A DNA stretch of 64,000 nucleotides from Lichenostomus cassidix (lineage: Eukaryota > Chordata > Aves > Passeriformes > Meliphagidae). The stretch spans positions 89,797,405-89,861,404 of the forward strand of contig CM039182.1 of the NCBI GenBank assembly GCA_008360975.2, given 5' to 3'. Position 1 is the first letter of the stretch. Each line of letters starts with the position of its first letter. Positions 53,801 to 64,000 of the stretch are shown here, piece after piece. Both the position numbers and the translations under genes were made by a program. Below the pieces are notes generated by a model. It made no database searches. It was not told where the DNA came from and saw only the letters and a program-made list of their open reading frames with translations.

Positions 53801-55544
53801 TGATGAGAAAGTTGAACACTACTGTATGGACCTTGGATCTGACTTGGTACAGTTGCTCTTATGCTCTAAAATACTACACATTGCTGGAAATTACTTCAAG
53901 TTCCAGAGACTGCATAAGGGTTCCACTGCTACTTTTTACAATAAGAAGCAGCTTACCTGGTGCAGAAACTTCTTTTATCAACATGTTCTGTTCCTCTTTC
54001 TTCTCTGTTAGTGCTTCTGTTTCTGTTTCACAGACAAATCTGTATCATGGAGCTCTCACACACAAAAACCCAAAAGCTACATCTCTAAAGGCAGCCTTCT
54101 TACAGCATCTTGTCCAAAGGTCAACAGGAGCAACTGTTGCCTCAATTCTTATAAAAGGGTGTGTTCTCCCCAACTCCATGCCACCATTCCTGTCCTTTGA
54201 TGTCTTCAAGACACTTAAGGTCAGCAAGTTGCTTGGAGATATGTTACACCTCTATGCTTCTTTGGTTCTTGAGTAATTCCAGTTCTTTGCACCATGTAAT
54301 CAAATCCCAAATAGCTTCTGCTCACTTAGTAGTACCTACAGAAGAGGTTCTTCAGCTCTGGGATGTTATCAAGAGACATCCAGAAGTGCCCACACATGCT
54401 GACTACGCTGAGAATGGGAAGCTGCACAATGCATACAGGGACACCTGGCAGTGACTTTCAACCAAGCAGACTACACAGAATACTGGAAGTAGCCCACATT
54501 CACTAACTATCCCAGCAATTCCCAGTTTTCCCTAAGATATCAGCAGGTCAACAGTGAGCACCTGCTTTCACGTATCTAGTGAACTGCAGCTGACTGAGAC
54601 TGGAGCAACTGGGACTTGCTCATTATTAAGGTTTCCTAAAGCATACAATCCCTGAATTATTTAACATAGCCCCTAAACAAATGAAATTATTTTGTGAGTG
54701 GATGAAAGCAGCAAAATAAGCAATTCAACAAGAGGCACTTCTAACATGGTGACCCTCTCAAGGCTATTCAATGGCTTTTGTTGTTCCTGCTAACACATGG
54801 ATACAGGAGTACACATGTGAATAGGTTATGCCCCATTCCTCAATCTGGAGTAACAGATGAGTATCTGTCTTTGTTTCAGGTGGCTGGCAGGACACAGATT
54901 TTCAATTTTTATATCTGAGATTGCTGGAAATATATTGATTAATTACAGGTCAGCAACACCTTCCTGTATGTTTTGGTTACAGACAGTACATTTTAAAAGG
55001 CAGTTTCTCCAGCTTGGCTAGCAGATAGCACTGTTGGCTGGAATACATGTATTCCAAAGAAACCAACTATAGATAATCTCATAAAAATACCACCTATGCA
55101 AAATAACTAAAAGCACACATACAGGAATACATAATTAACATAGCTGCCTAACCATTATACTAAATTGTAAATCTTGAATATATTTATACTACCTGATTAT
55201 ACTGAAGTGTCTTCTATGAAGACTATGCAGAAGTTAATTATGTTTCATACAGAAACACCTCCCACTGATGCTACATATATACCTATAGACACTATAGACA
55301 GTATACTGTATACTCTGGTTTGCTATAGATACACCCATTTTCTGTGTTTAGAAATGCATAACAAAGATCTGATGCTTATTTCAGATAGTACTGAAGGGTG
55401 TATAAACATCTTACAGATACTTCTACTTTTTATGTTGAAATCTTCTCTACAGTCTCAGCAAGAGACAGTGACACACATCGTTAACCAGGAAAGCAGCTAA
55501 CTGGCTCGTTTGTCACATTCTGTCTTCCAGCCAGTATTAAATAA
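53801..55544. other. Region downstream of ANKS6; possible 3' UTR continuation
   Basis: If the ANKS6 transcript reads through the CR1 tail, its 3' UTR would continue leftward here on the minus strand. I did not find a clear AATAAA on the minus strand close to the CR1. A 158-codon open frame on plus (53800-54276) shows no domain and no homologue I know. Confidence 0.45.
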
Positions 55545-55786
55545 AATATCCACACGTTTGGACATTAGGAAGACTTTTTTCACAGAAAGAATGATTAGAC
55601 ATTGGAATGAGCTGCCCAGGGAGGTGGTGGAGTCACCATCCCTGGAGGTGTTTAAGAGAAGACTGGACATGACACTCAGTGCCATGGTCTAGTTGGCATG
55701 GTGGTGGTTGGTCACAGGTTGCACTCTATGCATAATCTCAGAGGTCTTTTCCAACCTAACTGATTTTGTGATTCTGTGATTCAACC
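55545..55786 (+). mobile_element. CR1 LINE 3' end, relatively intact, in the ANKS6 3' UTR region
   Basis: About 240 bases of CR1 tail on the plus strand: TTGGACATTAGGAAGAC, GAGCTGCCCAGGGAGGTGGT, CACTCAGTGCCATGGTCTAG, GAGGTCTTTTCCAACCTAAC, ending with the terminal repeats GATTTTGTGATTCTGTGATTC. Similarity to the CR1 3' consensus I recall is high, so it looks younger than the other copies. It lies antisense to ANKS6, with its 3' end about 30 bases from the ANKS6 stop codon. A 60-codon open frame (55510-55692) belongs to the C-terminal end of CR1 ORF2. Confidence 0.95.
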
Positions 55787-55816
55787 TGTAATTCATTTTT
55801 CAATTCATTTCAGGTG

Positions 55817-55921
55817 CTACTTACATTGGGAATGACCTGGTGGTCGTGTGTTACTAACACTACTCTCAAAGGAAGAGTGGAAGTTGTGTATAGTTTCTTG
55901 TAAAATCTGTCTCTCTCGACC
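55817..55921 (-). CDS. ANKS6: ANKS6 last coding exon: C-terminal tail and stop codon
   Basis: The acceptor is ttttacag at 55922-55929. The exon then encodes [20 protein letters not shown], continues [14 protein letters not shown], and stops at TAG (55817-55819): 34 residues plus stop, in phase 0 with the preceding exon. This is the conserved ANKS6 C-terminus as I recall it, with a polar tail after the SAM domain. The last codons read CAA TGT AAG TAG. They contain GTAAGT, a perfect splice-donor hexamer, so an alternative terminal exon cannot be excluded, but the simple reading ends here. The position of the stop agrees with the length I recall for other vertebrate ANKS6 proteins. A CR1 tail starts about 30 bases downstream in the presumed 3' UTR. 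Confidence 0.92.
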   Translation of the reverse strand, partial: GRERQILQETIHNFHSSFESSVSNTRPPGHSQCK

Positions 55922-61967
<6,046 letters not shown>

Positions 61968-62157
61968 CATCTTCTGTAATAGTACCACTGCTAGAGCCAT
62001 TGCTCTTGGCATGTCTGTGAGAAGAAGAGACAGAAGACTCTGCATTTTGAACCTTAGGAGATGGGGAAGGTGACGGGGAAGGTGTGAGAGTTGGTGATGT
62101 GCTTTTAGACGTAGATGAAGTCCCAGATGGAGGTCTTTTGTTCATCTCCAGTTTTTG
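61968..62157 (-). CDS. ANKS6: ANKS6 coding exon: Ser/Thr/Pro-rich linker before the SAM domain (partial gene)
   Basis: This is an internal exon of 190 bases encoding 63 residues plus one base. It begins [18 protein letters not shown] after an AG acceptor (ctgcag) and ends TITED before a strong donor, GATG|GTGAGT. The peptide is rich in Ser, Thr and Pro, with a [10 protein letters not shown] run followed by a serine-rich stretch. This matches the low-complexity linker that I recall lying just upstream of the SAM domain in vertebrate ANKS6. The protein is an ankyrin-repeat and SAM protein of the ciliary inversin compartment; it binds and activates NEK8 and works with INVS and NPHP3. The ankyrin-repeat exons are not in the window and should lie beyond the right edge. 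The last base joins in phase with the exon at 58492-58559, restoring an Asp codon. The PSPS run is a short imperfect repeat at DNA level and may vary in length. Confidence 0.93.
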
Positions 62158-64000
62158 CTGCAGTTAATGACACAATAATTTCAGTTAAAAAATAATCAAA
62201 AATTGTTTACCTATATGTGATGCTTCAATATTACTTAAGTTACATATCATTTCTGCAGAGCATGCAATCACAACTAAAAGTTTCTGAAATAATACTGACA
62301 TCTATAATGAAATAATTGGAGCAATAGTGATTTTATCCCAGGTGAAAGTCTGTCTTCTCAAATTCATCAGGAAAAATACATTTATTAAGGCTGTAATTTT
62401 CTAATAACAAAATTATTTCTTGTAAAGCAATACTGCCCACAAGCACTACAGTTATTGTTTTTCTAAAAGGACCATAGTGGCTTAAGTCCAGCTGGCCACT
62501 ATGCACCACACAGCCTCTCACTCACCTCCCCACCTCTGGTGGAATGGGCAGGAGAAGCAAAAGTGAAACTTGCAGTTGAGACAAAAACAGTTTAATAACA
62601 GAAACAAAGTAAATTACTTTGACTCTGAAAATAGGGATTTTCATTCAGAGACTTCATTAAACAAATAGTCTCAATTAAAGATTTTCAAAGCATATCAGAT
62701 GCTAATTGAAAGTAGCACTTCATGCTGGATTAACCAGAAACATGTAGCAAGCATAAACAAAGTTTTGGGTGCATTAAACCCCTTGCTGCACTGGAATGGA
62801 AGTTTCCAGCCAAGTCACAAACTCATTATTACCTAACAGGAGTCAAGTGATTTATTAAGTATTTTACAAATATTTAACACATTTGGAAGCATGGAAAACA
62901 GGACAAATACATGAGCTAAAATAATGTGTACACAAATCATCAGTCTTTTCTGAAAACAGTCATTGTACCTCATCTCCTAGATTCCTCAATTTACATATAC
63001 ATTTTGATGTCTGCACTGTGTGATACAAAAAGAAGGTGATTTTTTCCTGAATTCAGAGTTTAACTTCAAATACCTTTTGTCACTCAGGCTACCACAACAA
63101 ACTCATAAAAAAGTTGAGCTGGTAACAATGCAAAAAGGGAGAATGACAGTGGCTCCTGTCTCTACAATTTTGCTTCTGTGCTGTGGCACAAATGGAACTT
63201 TTCTAGTTAATGAAAGAGATGCAGATGTAAAAAATAAAACTTACTTGCTTGGTACCATTCTTCCATCACTCTGTCCTATGGCAGAATATAATACTTCCTT
63301 AGCCCCGCCTTAAATTGACTAGAAGTAATGTAGCATGATACAAATTTGAGAAGTCTCTGAAGAGCATCATGAACTCATTTCAACTTTCTGTCCCAAATTT
63401 CCATCTAAATTGTTATTGGCCATTTGTGTTTCAGAATTGTCTTCCCTCCCTAGCACATTGTGTGCATTTGTTTAAAATCCATCATCCTGTAATAGGTGAT
63501 TAATTTTCTTCTTTTCCTTCCTTTCTTTAGAGGTTGCACAATCTCACCCCTCATGGACAAGTTTTGCAAAACTGGTTGAGTGCAGTATCACTGCATTTTT
63601 AGATTAGCTAATTCCAAGTTTAGACAGTATGATCCTCAATGGCAGGACACAAGCCATAATACATACATTACAATTCCAGCATTTACATTGCTGATTACAA
63701 CAACAAAGTAGACTGATAGCTTTCACAGCCAGTGGGAATCCATATTTGACTGTGTTCTCCCAACAGAAACTGATGCTCCAAAAATCATCTAAGTTATGTG
63801 ATACATAAACATCTGTAGAGAGATCCACACTATGACATGTTTCGTTACTGGTAGATGAATGAAAGTCATCTAGACATCTAAGCAAAGAGAACTGACAAAG
63901 CTTTTGCCTTTCCAAAACAGTGGCATAAATGCTGTTTAAAAATCTTTTCAACAAAATGATGAACAGCCTTTCCAGAAGATGATCTAGAGCACATTGCACT
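62158..64000. other. ANKS6: ANKS6 intron sequence to the right edge of the window
   Basis: No further ANKS6 exon is recognisable here; the preceding coding exon should lie past position 64000. The stretch is AT-rich, with T and A runs. A 131-codon open frame on the minus strand reaches the right edge, but it has no recognisable domain and I do not call it a gene. Confidence 0.7.

Noticed and set aside
53800..54276. 158-codon frame on plus
   Set aside because: No domain, no splice evidence, and a composition typical of non-coding sequence. A competing open frame overlaps on the other strand.
63604..63999. 131-codon open frame on minus at the right edge
   Set aside because: It matches no ANKS6 segment or known domain, is rich in Cys and Leu like random AT-rich translations, and has no supporting splice context.

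Overview
The window is vertebrate nuclear DNA, almost certainly from a bird. The evidence is AT-rich sequence with long non-coding stretches, CR1 LINE fragments as the dominant interspersed repeat (several ending in the ATTCTGTG-type CR1 3' terminus), and solo LTRs of avian-type endogenous retroviruses. There are no bacterial-type operons and no sign of Alu or L1. The species cannot be fixed from the sequence alone.

Only one protein-coding gene can be supported: the 3' end of ANKS6 on the minus strand, between 62157 and 55817. Four consecutive coding exons carry correct GT/AG junctions and matching phases. They encode a Ser/Thr/Pro-rich linker, a SAM domain split over two exons, and the C-terminal tail with the stop codon. 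The 5' exons, which hold the ankyrin repeats, lie beyond the right edge.

The left 55 kb is intergenic or unidentified non-coding DNA. From left to right: 1-18.3 kb shows only simple repeats. At 18.33-19.63 kb there is a long GC-richer solo LTR-like block. CR1 tails lie at 20.6 and 23.4 kb. At 30.48-30.88 kb there is a solo LTR with a perfect 5-bp target duplication. A decayed CR1 lies at 33.8-35.5 kb. A CpG-rich island lies at 39.0-39.9 kb. A second CR1, interrupted by a solo LTR with a perfect 6-bp duplication, lies at 39.94-41.2 kb. A deleted CR1 lies at 44.0-44.5 kb, a possible solo LTR at 46.4-46.9 kb, and an ancient CR1-like relic at 52.6-53.8 kb.

ANKS6 itself carries two mobile-element scars. 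A CR1 tail begins about 30 bases past the stop codon, in antisense. A solo LTR of the same family as the 40 kb copy sits in antisense ten bases inside an intron, against the splice donor of the first SAM exon. I found no RNA genes, CRISPR arrays or complete transposons. The most interesting points are the LTR at the splice donor, a splice-donor-like hexamer next to the ANKS6 stop codon, and the unassigned CpG island with a two-way Kozak/ATG palindrome. I see no convincing undescribed biological system.
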